Assembly (NCBI RefSeq): GCF_046224405.1
Contig: NZ_JBJXRK010000002.1
Coordinates: forward strand, 129,492 to 193,491
DNA length: 64,000 nucleotides
Origin: Gudongella sp046224405
GTDB taxonomy: Bacteria; Bacillota; Clostridia; Tissierellales; Tissierellaceae
Reading direction: 5' to 3'
Numbering within the stretch: position 1 is the stretch's first letter; each line of letters starts with the position of its first letter. This document shows, piece after piece, positions 51,419 through 61,062 of this stretch. Position numbers and translations under genes: made by a program. The notes below the pieces were generated by a model. It saw only the letters and a program-made list of their open reading frames with translations, made no database searches and had not been told where the DNA came from.

Positions 51419-51936
51419 CCAACACACCTCCTTCAAGTAATAAAAGATATTACCTATATATACAATATAGAGTTCACTAATTCAAATCACAAAACACTAC
51501 TATAAATTATATGTATTAAGCCCCTGTGTGTCAAGGATTTTAATTGACTAATATCCACAAAACATGATTTCAACACCCTATGGATGCTGTGGATAATTTT
51601 ATTGAATATCCACCCTATATTTGATAAGATAGTAGAGGATGTTGATAAGTTTTTAATAGCAGTGGATAAGTGGAAGTTATTCACACTTTGTGGATAGATT
51701 GTGTATAACTTTTAAATAAATCCCTGTTTTTATATTAAAGAATCGTAATTTGTTTAAGTTTTTATCCACAATATGCCCTTATGGATAGTGTGGACAAGAA
51801 ATATGCTTAAGCTTTTTTTTACTTAATCAACAAAGAGTTGATATTTTTATCCACAGAAATCATTATACATGTTAATATCTATAATGGAAATTTTTCTGTT
51901 GATAAATTTGTTGATAATTTTTAGGGAGGTTATTAT
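51419..51936. other. oriC: Chromosomal replication origin region oriC (left part)
   Basis: This 518-base, AT-rich non-coding region between rpmH and dnaA has many DnaA boxes. Perfect TTATCCACA (either strand) occurs at 51588-51596, 51762-51770 and 51847-51855. Close variants are at 51551-51559, 51677-51685 (TTATTCACA), 51661-51669 and 51689-51697. AT-rich runs such as 51721-51760 and 51810-51840 could be the unwinding element. Position, box density and the divergent gene layout make this the origin. A further pair of boxes lies after dnaA. Confidence 0.92.
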
Positions 51937-53268
51937 ATGGAAAGGAATTTGGATCAGATCTGGGAGGATGTCCTGAATCTCATTAAGGTTGAATTGACTG
52001 AAGTCAGCTTTAACACCTGGCTAAAATCAATTGAGCCCATAAGCCTGACAGATGATGAGATTGTGCTTGGAGCCCCCAATGATTTCACCAAAGGGATACT
52101 GGAGGGGAGGTACTTCAATCTCATAAGAAATGCCATCAACCAGATAACAGGAAGCAATTATAACATCAAGTTTATAATCCCTGGAGAGGAAGTGCAGCCA
52201 TCACCACCATCGCCAAAGGAAGTTGAAAATGAGGATATTCTGAACAAATCCAAGCTGAATCCAAAATACTCCTTCGGTACATTTGTAACAGGAAAGAGCA
52301 ACGAATTTGCCCATGCGGCTTCAGTTGCTGTTGCGGAAGCGCCTGCTCAAACCTATAACCCCCTATTTATATATGGTGGGGTTGGACTTGGTAAAACTCA
52401 CCTGATGCATGCAATTGGACATTATATTCTCAGTCAGAATCCAAATGCAAAGGTTGTTTATGTCTCAAGTGAAAAGTTCACCAATGAGCTGATCAATTCG
52501 ATCAGAGAGTACAGAAATGAAGAATTCAGAAACAAATATAGAAATGTTGATGTCCTTCTTATTGACGACATCCAGTTTATTGCAGGAAAGGAAGGTACAC
52601 AGGAGGAGTTCTTCCATACCTTTAATGCACTACACGATGCAAACAAGCAGATAATAATCTCAAGCGACCGACCTCCGAAGGAAATACCAACCCTTGAGGA
52701 CAGACTAAGATCAAGATTTGAGTGGGGTCTTATAACAGACATACAGGCTCCTGATCTGGAGACCAGAATTGCTATATTAAGGAAGAAAGCAAATCTTGAG
52801 AACATGGAGATACCTGATGATGTAATGCTTCTTATAGCAAACAAGATACAATCAAATATAAGAGAGCTTGAAGGAGCCCTTATAAGGGTTGTTGCATATT
52901 CATCACTAACCAACAAGGCAATAACTGAGGAGCTTGCCGAAGAGGCTCTTAAGGACATTATCTCAAACAACAAGCCAGTTGAAATTACCGTGGACCTAAT
53001 CAAGGACAAGGTTTCAAAGAGATTCGATATCAGAATGGATGACTTCAATTCCAAGAAAAGAACCAGGGCAATAGCATATCCCAGACAGATTGCTATGTAT
53101 CTCACCAGGGAGCTGACAGATCTCTCACTGCCAAAAATTGGGGATGAATTCGGCGGAAGAGACCATACAACTGTAATCCATGCCTGTGAGAAAATATCTA
53201 CGGATATTGAATCTGACTACCAGCTTAGAAATAAAATCAATAACATAATAGAAGAGCTTGGAAAGTGA
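51937..53268 (+). CDS. dnaA: Chromosomal replication initiator DnaA
   Basis: This 443-residue protein has domain I (MERNLDQIWEDVLNLIKVELTEVSFNTWLKSI) and a short linker. An AAA+ domain follows with Walker A GGVGLGKTH (147-155) and Walker B VDVLLIDDIQF. The C-terminal DNA-binding domain IV holds the DnaA signature EFGGRDHTTVIHACEKI. It binds ATP, multimerises on DnaA boxes and opens oriC. It follows GGGAGGTTATT with an ATG start. It is flanked by DnaA boxes on both sides, so autoregulation is likely. Confidence 0.99.
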   Translation: MERNLDQIWEDVLNLIKVELTEVSFNTWLKSIEPISLTDDEIVLGAPNDFTKGILEGRYFNLIRNAINQITGSNYNIKFIIPGEEVQPSPPSPKEVENEDILNKSKLNPKYSFGTFVTGKSNEFAHAASVAVAEAPAQTYNPLFIYGGVGLGKTHLMHAIGHYILSQNPNAKVVYVSSEKFTNELINSIREYRNEEFRNKYRNVDVLLIDDIQFIAGKEGTQEEFFHTFNALHDANKQIIISSDRPPKEIPTLEDRLRSRFEWGLITDIQAPDLETRIAILRKKANLENMEIPDDVMLLIANKIQSNIRELEGALIRVVAYSSLTNKAITEELAEEALKDIISNNKPVEITVDLIKDKVSKRFDIRMDDFNSKKRTRAIAYPRQIAMYLTRELTDLSLPKIGDEFGGRDHTTVIHACEKISTDIESDYQLRNKINNIIEELGK

Positions 53269-53302
53269 TTTCTTGTGGAAAAGATTTAATAAATTTTTAA
53301 GG

Positions 53303-53365
53303 TTATCCACATGTTATTAAATCCTGCTAATCAACAGGTTAAATAATTTGATGGACTTATCCACA
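53303..53365. promoter_or_regulatory. DnaA-box pair between dnaA and dnaN (right part of the bipartite origin)
   Basis: Two perfect TTATCCACA boxes at 53303-53311 and 53357-53365 lie in the 166-base dnaA-dnaN gap. A variant around CAACAGG near 53333 is weak. With the left cluster this is the bipartite arrangement known from Bacillus-type origins. Confidence 0.85.
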
Positions 53366-53434
53366 TAATCACATGTCCTACTACTATTACTACTATAGTT
53401 TCTTATTCTATTATTCTAAAAGAGGGGGATAAAA

Positions 53435-54541
53435 ATGAAATTCAAAGTAGAGCAAAAAGATCTTGCAAGACATATAACAATAGCTCAAAGAGGTATCTCA
53501 ACCAGGTCCACACTTCAGATACTTGATGGTATCCTTATTCAGGCAAATGACAACGGCTTAAAGCTTACCGCCACGGATCTTGAAATAAGTATAGAAACCT
53601 TCATAGAGGCTTATGTTGAGGAAAAGGGGAAGATAGTACTTAATTCCAGGATATTCGGAGACATTGTAAAGAAGCTGCCCGATGACACGATAAGCTTTCA
53701 TGTAAAGGACAACCATGTTCACATCAAATGCCAGAATGCAGAGTTCAATATAATCGGAAACTCAGGTGAGGATTATCCGGACCTTCCAATAATAATGGAA
53801 GAAAATCAATTTACAATATCAAAGGACCTCTTGAAGTCTGCAATTAGGCAGACTGTATTTGCAACGACCCAGGATGAAACAAGACCATCACTTACTGGAG
53901 TATTGCTTGAAATAGCCAACAAGGAAATTTCATTTGTTTCACTTGACGGATACAGGCTTGCACTTAGAAAAATGCCAACCCAATCTGATATAGATGAAAA
54001 GATCATAATTCCAGGGAGATCCCTAAATGAGCTTAACAAGATACTAGAGGACAAGGAGGAGGACCTTACCATAAGTCTTTCTCAGGGACAGGTAATATTT
54101 AACCTTGGGGACACAATAATGTACTCTAAACTTCTTGAGGGACAATTCTTCAATTACAAGGACATAATGAGATCTGACCACAAGACCAAAGTAATAGTAA
54201 ATAGAAGAAGTCTTCAAAATGGTCTTGAGAGAGCTTCACTTCTTGCTAAGGAAGAAAAGGCAAATCTTGTTAAGATTTCAGTTTCAAACGGTGAGTTGAT
54301 AATAAAGTCTAATTCTGAAATGGGTGATGTGTATGAAGAAATCAACTCGGACCAGGATGGAGATGATCTGAACATAGCATTTAACTCAAGGTATATACTT
54401 GAAGGAATAAAGATAATGGACAATGAAGAAATAGTAATGAATTTTGTGGGAAGCCTTAATCCATGCATTATAAATGGAGTGGATGACGATACCTACACCT
54501 ACCTGGTACTGCCGGTTAGATTGGCACAGGATGACTTTTAA
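53435..54541 (+). CDS. dnaN: DNA polymerase III beta subunit (sliding clamp)
   Basis: This 368-residue protein has the three-domain clamp pattern starting MKFKVEQKDLARHITIAQRGISTRSTLQILDGILIQA and ending YTYLVLPVRLAQDDF, close to the PxRL-type end of other beta clamps. It encircles DNA and tethers the polymerase. It follows the DnaA boxes and a GAGGGGGATAAAA ribosome binding site. It starts the dnaN-S4-recF-gyrB-gyrA string. Confidence 0.98.
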   Translation: MKFKVEQKDLARHITIAQRGISTRSTLQILDGILIQANDNGLKLTATDLEISIETFIEAYVEEKGKIVLNSRIFGDIVKKLPDDTISFHVKDNHVHIKCQNAEFNIIGNSGEDYPDLPIIMEENQFTISKDLLKSAIRQTVFATTQDETRPSLTGVLLEIANKEISFVSLDGYRLALRKMPTQSDIDEKIIIPGRSLNELNKILEDKEEDLTISLSQGQVIFNLGDTIMYSKLLEGQFFNYKDIMRSDHKTKVIVNRRSLQNGLERASLLAKEEKANLVKISVSNGELIIKSNSEMGDVYEEINSDQDGDDLNIAFNSRYILEGIKIMDNEEIVMNFVGSLNPCIINGVDDDTYTYLVLPVRLAQDDF

Positions 54542-54553
54542 GGGAGTGTATAT

Positions 54554-54763
54554 ATGGAAGAAATAAGAATTGACACTGAATTCATCAAACTGGACCAGTT
54601 TCTTAAGCACTGTGGAATTGCCCAGACTGGTGGACAGGCAAAAATGATGATAGCAGATGGGATGGTAAAGGTTAACGGACAGGTTGCTTTGGAAAGAGGA
54701 AAGAAGATCAGAAAAGATGATAAGGTGGAGATAGACGACCAGTATCATTTTGTTGTGGTATAA
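54554..54763 (+). CDS. S4-domain RNA-binding protein (YaaA/RlbA-like)
   Basis: This 69-residue protein has an S4 domain (FIKLDQFLKHCGIAQTGGQAKMMIADGMVKVNGQVALERGKKIRKDDKVEID). It is the small S4 protein always found between dnaN and recF in Firmicutes. It is believed to bind ribosomal RNA or assembling ribosomes. It lies 12 bases after dnaN, with GGGAGTGTATAT before the ATG. Confidence 0.93.
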   Translation: MEEIRIDTEFIKLDQFLKHCGIAQTGGQAKMMIADGMVKVNGQVALERGKKIRKDDKVEIDDQYHFVVV

Positions 54764-54804
54764 TATATATTGTTAAAATTCCTAAGTCCTGGGGAGTGTA
54801 ATTA

Positions 54805-55941
54805 TTGATTGTAGAAGGAATAAGACTGATAAATTTTAGAAATTACAATAATGTGGGAGTTAGCTTCAGTCCTGGCATAAATATTCTTGTTGGGAAAAAT
54901 GCCCAGGGAAAGACAAATTTACTTGAAGCAATCTATATGTGCTCAACAGGAAGATCATTTAGAACAAACAGGGACAGGGAAATAATAAATTTTCAGAAGG
55001 ATGAGGCATACATTGGAACTCAGCTTAAAATAGGGGAGAGGGACAAACTCACCGAGGTTAAGCTTGAAAGGGACAAGACAAAGAGAATAAAGGTAAACAA
55101 GATTGAGCTTAAGAATTACAGGGAGCTTGACACAGGGCTTAAGGTGGTCTTGTTTTCGCCTGAGGATTTGAGACTTGTAAAGGAAGGACCCAGCAACAGG
55201 AGAAGTTACCTTGACATGAGTATTTCCCAGATAAAGCCTCTTTATCATTACAATCTGAGAAGGTACAACAAGATTCTTTTTCAGAGAAACAATCTGTTGA
55301 AATCCTTCAGGTTCAAAGGTGACATATCAGGTCTTTTGGATGTGTTCGACATGCAGCTTGCAAAGTCTGGCGCATTGATAATGCTGGAAAGAGACAATTA
55401 TCTGAAGTTGCTGCTTAAGGAAGCAAAGGAGATACACAGCATCATTACAGATGGGAAAGAGACACTGGAAATGGAATATGATTCAAGTGTATCAATTGAA
55501 AAAAACTTAAGCCAGGTTGAGAATAACCTGTTGAATGCCTTAAGAGAGAACAGACAAAGGGATATTGAGGTCCGTACTACTGAGATAGGTCCCCACAGGG
55601 ATGATTTCAGTATAATGATAAATGGAAACGATTCAAAAACCTATGCATCACAGGGACAGCAGAGATCACTTGTATTGACTCTGAAGCTGTCAGAGGTTGA
55701 AATACTTAAGAAAGATACAGGGTATTACCCTGTTCTTCTTCTTGATGATGTCTATTCAGAGCTTGATGAGGATAGGAGGAAATACCTTACAGAGCTGTTC
55801 AGTAAGATGCAGACCTTTATCACAACAACTGATGCTGTTGAGATAAATGGTTTTAGAGGTTATGAAAAGGAGTATTTTTATGTACAGGAAGGATGCCTGT
55901 ATAAAGGAATTAAAACTTGGAGGGAAGTAAATGGCCAATGA
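54805..55941 (+). CDS. recF: DNA replication and repair protein RecF
   Basis: This 378-residue SMC-like ATPase has Walker A GKNAQGKTNLLEAIYM and the signature-motif/Walker B region KTYASQGQQRSLVLTLKLSEVE...PVLLLDDVYSELDEDRR. It starts at TTG 54805, with GGGGAG eight bases upstream; the codon is unusual and may keep expression low. RecF acts with RecO/RecR to load RecA at gapped DNA. It overlaps the gyrB start by 11 bases. Confidence 0.97.
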   Translation: MIVEGIRLINFRNYNNVGVSFSPGINILVGKNAQGKTNLLEAIYMCSTGRSFRTNRDREIINFQKDEAYIGTQLKIGERDKLTEVKLERDKTKRIKVNKIELKNYRELDTGLKVVLFSPEDLRLVKEGPSNRRSYLDMSISQIKPLYHYNLRRYNKILFQRNNLLKSFRFKGDISGLLDVFDMQLAKSGALIMLERDNYLKLLLKEAKEIHSIITDGKETLEMEYDSSVSIEKNLSQVENNLLNALRENRQRDIEVRTTEIGPHRDDFSIMINGNDSKTYASQGQQRSLVLTLKLSEVEILKKDTGYYPVLLLDDVYSELDEDRRKYLTELFSKMQTFITTTDAVEINGFRGYEKEYFYVQEGCLYKGIKTWREVNGQ

Positions 55942-57856
55942 TATTAATGTAAATGAAAACGGCAGACATTATACTGCCAATGAAATACAGGTTCTTACTG
56001 GGCTTGAGCCTGTAAGAAAAAGACCTGGTATGTATATTGGCAGCACGGGACCCAAAGGACTTCATCATCTGGTATACGAGGTGGTGGACAATAGTATAGA
56101 CGAAGCTCTTGCTGGTATATGCGATACAATAAATGTAACCATACTTGAAGACAACTCAGTTATGATAGAGGACAACGGTAGCGGTATACCTGTTGAAACC
56201 CATCCCCAGACTGGGAAATCAACTGTGGAAACGGTACTTACAATACTTCATGCAGGAGGTAAGTTCAATAACTCAGCATATAAGGTATCAGGTGGACTTC
56301 ACGGGGTAGGTGTTTCCGTTGTAAACGCTCTTTCAGAGTGGTTGGTTGCAAGGGTTAAAAGGGACGGCAAACTATATCAGCAGTCCTTTAAGAGAGGCGA
56401 ACCGGATGGGGATCTGGAGTGTATTGGAGAAGCTGATTCAACAGGTACATTGATCCATTTCAAGGCCGATGATGAGATTTTTGAAACAACAGAATTTGTT
56501 TTCGATACCCTTGAGCATAGGTTCAGAGAGATGGCATTCCTTAACAGGGGAATAAAGATAACCCTTGATGACAAAAGGACGGGTGCTAAAAAGGATTTTC
56601 ATTATACAGGCGGAATAAAATCATTTGTTGAATATATAAACAAGAACAAGACTGCACTACACAAGCAGGTAATATACTTTGAAAACGAGAAGGACTTCAC
56701 AACAGTGGAATTGGCCATCCAATATACGGACGGTTACACTGAAAATGTATTTACCTTTGCAAACAACATAGGTACTGCAGAGGGAGGAACACACCTTTCC
56801 GGACTGCGGACAGCCCTTACAAGGTGTGTAAACGACTATGCAAGGAAGTATAACTTCCTAAAGGAAAAGGATGACAATCTTTCCGGTGAAGACATTAGAG
56901 AGGGAATGACTGCAATCCTTTCAGTGAAGCTACCTGAGCCTCAGTTTGAGGGACAGACAAAGGGTAAGCTTGGAAACAGTGAAACCAGGGGAATAGTTGA
57001 GTCCCTGACCTATGAATTCTTAAATGACTATCTAGAGGAGAATCCAAAGACCGCAAAGGTAATACTTGATAAGGCAATAAGCTCAAAAAGGGCAAGGGAA
57101 GCCGCAAGAAAGGCGAGAGACCTTACAAGAAAGAGAAGTATATTCGACAACACAACTCTTCCAGGCAAGCTTGCAGACTGCCAGTCAAATGAATCCAGTG
57201 AAACAGAGATATATATAGTCGAGGGTGATTCGGCGGGTGGTAGTGCAAAGCAGGGAAGGGACAAGAAGTTCCAGGCCATACTTCCACTTAGAGGAAAGAT
57301 AATGAATGTTGAAAAGGCAAGGCTTGATAAAATTCTAAGTTTCAATGAGATAAAAGCAATGATTACAGCATTTGGTACTGGAATTGGAGAGGACTTTGAT
57401 ATAAACAAGCTAAGATACGGCAAGATAATAATCATGACCGACGCCGACGTTGACGGTGCACATATTGCAACCCTACTCCTTACATTCTTCTATAGGTATA
57501 TGAGGGGATTGCTGGACAATGGAAACATTTATCTTGCACAGCCTCCTCTTTACAAGGTATCCAAGGGAAAGCAGGAGCACTATTGTTATTCTGACAAGGA
57601 GCTTGATACCCTGCTCAATGAGCTTGGAAGAAATTCCAACTACAATATTCAGAGATACAAAGGTCTTGGAGAGATGAATGCTGAGCAGCTATACGACACC
57701 ACAATGGATCCTGAGACCAGGACACTTATAAAGGTGAATGTTGATGATGCAGTGGCTGCTGATGAGATATTCACAACCCTAATGGGTGACAAGGTTGAAC
57801 CAAGACGTGAATTTATAGAAGAAAATGCTAAGTATGTTAAGAATCTTGACATCTAG
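55931..57856 (+). CDS. gyrB: DNA gyrase subunit B
   Basis: This 641-residue protein has the GHKL ATPase domain (VDNSIDEALAG, IEDNGSGIPV, GGLHGVGVSVVNALS). The TOPRIM domain has EGDSAGGSAKQGRD and TDADVDGAHIATL. The C terminus is KYVKNLDI. It provides ATP turnover for negative supercoiling with GyrA. The length is standard for a Gram-positive GyrB. The ATG overlaps recF. It is nine bases upstream of gyrA. Confidence 0.98.
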   Translation: MANDINVNENGRHYTANEIQVLTGLEPVRKRPGMYIGSTGPKGLHHLVYEVVDNSIDEALAGICDTINVTILEDNSVMIEDNGSGIPVETHPQTGKSTVETVLTILHAGGKFNNSAYKVSGGLHGVGVSVVNALSEWLVARVKRDGKLYQQSFKRGEPDGDLECIGEADSTGTLIHFKADDEIFETTEFVFDTLEHRFREMAFLNRGIKITLDDKRTGAKKDFHYTGGIKSFVEYINKNKTALHKQVIYFENEKDFTTVELAIQYTDGYTENVFTFANNIGTAEGGTHLSGLRTALTRCVNDYARKYNFLKEKDDNLSGEDIREGMTAILSVKLPEPQFEGQTKGKLGNSETRGIVESLTYEFLNDYLEENPKTAKVILDKAISSKRAREAARKARDLTRKRSIFDNTTLPGKLADCQSNESSETEIYIVEGDSAGGSAKQGRDKKFQAILPLRGKIMNVEKARLDKILSFNEIKAMITAFGTGIGEDFDINKLRYGKIIIMTDADVDGAHIATLLLTFFYRYMRGLLDNGNIYLAQPPLYKVSKGKQEHYCYSDKELDTLLNELGRNSNYNIQRYKGLGEMNAEQLYDTTMDPETRTLIKVNVDDAVAADEIFTTLMGDKVEPRREFIEENAKYVKNLDI

Positions 57857-57865
57857 GAGGAGAAT

Positions 57866-60292
57866 ATGGAAAACGAAAACGTAAGAGATAAGTTGATTGA
57901 TGTAAATATAGAAGAAAAAATGAAAAGCTCTTATCTGGATTATGCCATGAGCGTAATAGTAAGTCGTGCTCTCCCTGATGTAAGAGATGGACTTAAGCCT
58001 GTTCACAGAAGAATACTATATGCTATGGATGAGCTGAACATGACCCCTGACAAGCAGTACAGGAAGTCAGCAAGGGTTGTCGGAGACGTACTTGGTAAGT
58101 ACCACCCACACGGTGATAGTTCTGTTTATGGAGCAATGGTAAGACTGGCACAGGATTTCAATACAAGATATCTGCTTGTGGATGGTCATGGTAACTTTGG
58201 TAGTGTCGACGGCGACAGTGCAGCGGCCATGCGTTATACAGAGGCCAGAATGACAAAGCTTGCAACTGAGATGCTAAGGGACATTGGTAAGGAGACTGTT
58301 GATTACAGACCAAACTTTGATGAAACCCTTAAGGAACCGGTAGTGTTGCCAAGCAGATTCCCGAATCTACTTGTAAACGGTTCATCAGGTATTGCAGTAG
58401 GTATGGCCACAAACATTCCCCCCCACAACCTTAGAGAGGTTGTTGAGGGAATAGAGATGATGATTGAGGATCCAGATGTAGCAATAGATGACCTGATGAA
58501 GGTGATAAAGGGACCTGATTTCCCAACTGGTGCAACCATAATGGGAAAGGAAGGGATCAGAAAGGCCTTCAGAAGCGGTAGGGGCAAGGTCAAGATGAGG
58601 GCTGTTGCTGAAATTGAAGAGTCAAACAGAGGAAAGCACAGCATAATAGTTACAGAGATTCCATACCAGGTCAACAAGTCAGCCCTGATTGAAAAGATTG
58701 CTGAATATGTAAGAGACAAGAAACTGGAGGGAATATCCGACCTTAGGGATGAATCCGACAGGGAAGGTATGAGAATTGTAATTGAGCTTAAGAGGGATGC
58801 AAACCCAAAGGTTGTTCTTAATAACCTTTACAAGCAGACCCAGCTACAAACAACATTTGGAATAATAAATCTAGCTCTTGTAAATGGTGAGCCAAAGGTT
58901 CTTAACCTAAAGGAGATGCTCCATCATTACCTTGAGCACCAGAAGGAGATAGTTACAAGAAGAACCCAGTACGATCTTACAAAGGCTGAGGACAGGGCGC
59001 ATATTGTTGAAGGCTTAAAGATTGCCCTGGACAACATAGACCAGATCATCAAGATAATAAGGGCTGCAAGTGATGACCAAAGCGCTAAAAGTGCCTTGAT
59101 TGAAAACTTTTCACTGTCAGAGAAACAGGCACAGGCAATCCTTGATATGAGACTTAGAAGATTGACAGGTCTTGAAAGAGAAAAGCTTGAAGAGGAGTAT
59201 GAAGAGCTGATTAAGCTTATTAACAAATACAGGGAGATTCTTGCCAGTGAAAGACTGATCCTTAATGTAATCAAGGAGGAGCTGATCGAGATCAAGGACA
59301 AGTACGGCGACCTTAGACGTACCCAGATCAAGCTTTCAGAGGATGAAATCAACATAGAGGACATGATAGAGGAAGAGGATGTTGTAATAACCCTTACTCA
59401 CTTTGGATATATAAAGAGGATGCCTGAAGGTACCTACAGACCACAGAAGAGAGGTGGAAGAGGTGTAATTGCACTGTCCAAGAAGGATGAGGACTTTGTT
59501 GAGGACCTTTACATCACATCTACCCACAGTACGATCCTGTTCTTTACAAACAAAGGAAAGGTCTACTCCCTTAAGGCATATGAGATTCCGGAGGGAAGCA
59601 GGACTTCGAGGGGAACTGCAATAGTGAATCTACTGCAGCTTAATGCAGACGAAAAGATATCTGCAATCATTCCTCTCTACAAGCAGGATCCAGACAGTAA
59701 CCTTGTCATGGTAACAAGGGAAGGAACCATCAAGAAAACTGAGCTTGAGCAGTTTGTAAACATCAGGAAGAACGGCCTTATTGCAATTTCACTTCATGAT
59801 GGAGATGAGCTCATAAGCGTGAGATTGACTGATGGAAACCAGGATCTTATTGTTGTAACCCATGGAGGAATGGCAATAAGATTCCATGAGACAGATGTTA
59901 GAAACATGGGAAGAACTGCAATGGGAGTCAAGGCCATGACCCTTAATGAAGGGGATGCCATAGTATCTATGGAGATTGTGGAGGATGACAAATATTTATT
60001 GGTGATTTCTGAAAAGGGATTTGGAAAGAGAACTGAGCTTTCAGAGTACAAGGCCCAGAACAGGGGTGGCAAGGGACTTATAACCTACAGCATAAAGGAA
60101 AAGACCGGAGAAATAGTCTCAGCCAAGGTTGTGAGTGATCAGGACGAAGTAATGATGATCACCATGAACGGTACAATCATAAGACTTGCAATCAAGGATA
60201 TAACCATAATGGGCAGAAACACCCAGGGTGTAACACTTATGAGGACCAAAGAGGACAAAATAGTTGCAGTGGCCAGGTATATGGAAGACTAG
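57866..60292 (+). CDS. gyrA: DNA gyrase subunit A
   Basis: This 808-residue protein has the catalytic tyrosine Tyr124 in AAAMRYTEARM and the quinolone-determining region HPHGDSSVYGAMVR (about 81-94). The C-terminal beta-pinwheel contains the GyrA box QKRGGRG, which supports gyrase rather than topoisomerase IV. It cuts and reseals the DNA strands. Notable: the residue matching E. coli Asp87 is Gly89 here, while Ser85 (equivalent to Ser83) is kept. It follows gyrB by nine bases with AGGAGGAGAAT upstream. Confidence 0.98.
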   Translation: MENENVRDKLIDVNIEEKMKSSYLDYAMSVIVSRALPDVRDGLKPVHRRILYAMDELNMTPDKQYRKSARVVGDVLGKYHPHGDSSVYGAMVRLAQDFNTRYLLVDGHGNFGSVDGDSAAAMRYTEARMTKLATEMLRDIGKETVDYRPNFDETLKEPVVLPSRFPNLLVNGSSGIAVGMATNIPPHNLREVVEGIEMMIEDPDVAIDDLMKVIKGPDFPTGATIMGKEGIRKAFRSGRGKVKMRAVAEIEESNRGKHSIIVTEIPYQVNKSALIEKIAEYVRDKKLEGISDLRDESDREGMRIVIELKRDANPKVVLNNLYKQTQLQTTFGIINLALVNGEPKVLNLKEMLHHYLEHQKEIVTRRTQYDLTKAEDRAHIVEGLKIALDNIDQIIKIIRAASDDQSAKSALIENFSLSEKQAQAILDMRLRRLTGLEREKLEEEYEELIKLINKYREILASERLILNVIKEELIEIKDKYGDLRRTQIKLSEDEINIEDMIEEEDVVITLTHFGYIKRMPEGTYRPQKRGGRGVIALSKKDEDFVEDLYITSTHSTILFFTNKGKVYSLKAYEIPEGSRTSRGTAIVNLLQLNADEKISAIIPLYKQDPDSNLVMVTREGTIKKTELEQFVNIRKNGLIAISLHDGDELISVRLTDGNQDLIVVTHGGMAIRFHETDVRNMGRTAMGVKAMTLNEGDAIVSMEIVEDDKYLLVISEKGFGKRTELSEYKAQNRGGKGLITYSIKEKTGEIVSAKVVSDQDEVMMITMNGTIIRLAIKDITIMGRNTQGVTLMRTKEDKIVAVARYMED

Positions 60293-60370
60293 GAAGCAAG
60301 GCTATCCTTTACATTGCAACATATATGTTATAAAATGAACTAAAACCAAACGAGATGGAGGGAAGAATGA

Positions 60371-60700
60371 ATGTCATTGAATACGAAAGTTGATTTTAAT
60401 TACGACGACAACCAATGGGTAATAAAGCCAATTGGTGAGATCGATATCTATACCTCATCTGTATTCAAGGAGGAGATTGTGAACGCCTTTGAAAACAGAA
60501 AAGCGGATCTCGTAATTGAAGGAGATCACCTTGAATACATTGATAGTACAGGGCTTGGAGCGCTTATCAGCGTATTGAAGATGCTTCAGGAAACAGAGTT
60601 CAAGATCTACATTGACAATATTAAGCCTAATATCAGAAAACTATTTGATATAACGGAACTTGACAAGCTTTTTGTTATAAGAGGTGACGGAGATGAATAA
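60371..60700 (+). CDS. STAS-domain anti-anti-sigma factor (SpoIIAA/RsbV-like)
   Basis: The 109-residue protein has the antagonist motif YIDSTGLGALISVLKML with Ser59 as the phosphorylation site. Family members bind and neutralise a kinase/anti-sigma factor when unphosphorylated. It begins behind GAGATGGAGGGAAGA; the encoded start is MSLNTKVDF. The overlap with the next gene (stop at 60698-60700, start of the partner near 60693) shows translational coupling. It is the first of an antagonist / anti-sigma / sigma trio behind gyrA. Confidence 0.92.
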   Translation: MSLNTKVDFNYDDNQWVIKPIGEIDIYTSSVFKEEIVNAFENRKADLVIEGDHLEYIDSTGLGALISVLKMLQETEFKIYIDNIKPNIRKLFDITELDKLFVIRGDGDE

Positions 60701-61049
60701 CGACATTATAGTTGTGACCATTCCCAAAAAGCCTGACTACACAAGCATGATAAGATTGATATCCTCATCAATAGGTAACAAGGTGGGATACAATATTGAC
60801 GAGATAGAGGACCTAAAGGTTGCCATGGGAGAAGCCTTCATTCTTTCCTATGGAAAATCATCCGATGAATCCATTGAAATTGAATTTCAGATTCACAAGA
60901 ACAAGCTTGAAGTATCCCTCCATTGGAATATTACTGGTGGCAACGAGGAAAGCAAAGAAGCAGCACTTGGCAGGATGATCATTGAATCATTGATGGATGA
61001 AGCCTATTACACTGATGAAGAAATCAGATTGATCAAATATATAGATTAA
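60693..61049 (+). CDS. Anti-sigma factor of the SpoIIAB/RsbW type, degenerate ATP site
   Basis: The chosen start is ATG 60693 (after AGAGGTGACGG); GTG 60684 is an alternative. The 118-residue protein keeps the HATPase_c layout: EDLKVAMGEAF, then IEIEFQIHKNKLEVSLHW, then ALGRMIIESLMDEAYY. But in the N box the Glu47-x3-Asn pattern is Glu47-Ala-Phe-Ile-Leu51, so the Mg-ATP-binding Asn is lost. The G1 box DxGxG is replaced by HWNITGGN, and the G2 box is not glycine-rich. It may bind the sigma factor without acting as a kinase. Position between an antagonist and a sigma factor supports the role. Confidence 0.8.
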   Translation: MNNDIIVVTIPKKPDYTSMIRLISSSIGNKVGYNIDEIEDLKVAMGEAFILSYGKSSDESIEIEFQIHKNKLEVSLHWNITGGNEESKEAALGRMIIESLMDEAYYTDEEIRLIKYID

Positions 61050-61062
61050 GGATGGTTGTCCT

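Noticed and set aside
51625..51645. GATAGTAGAGGATG as a DnaA-trio element
   Set aside because: It partly resembles the trio pattern but is not placed next to a perfect DnaA box and the AT-rich stretch in the usual order. Too weak to report.
51880..51885. TATAAT upstream of dnaA as the dnaA promoter
   Set aside because: The -10 match is perfect, but no -35 element lies at the proper distance. The TTGATA at 51838 does not pair well with it. Left unassigned.
52458..53105. 215-codon open frame opposite dnaA
   Set aside because: It is antisense to the conserved AAA+ domain of dnaA and has a low-complexity, serine/isoleucine-rich composition.
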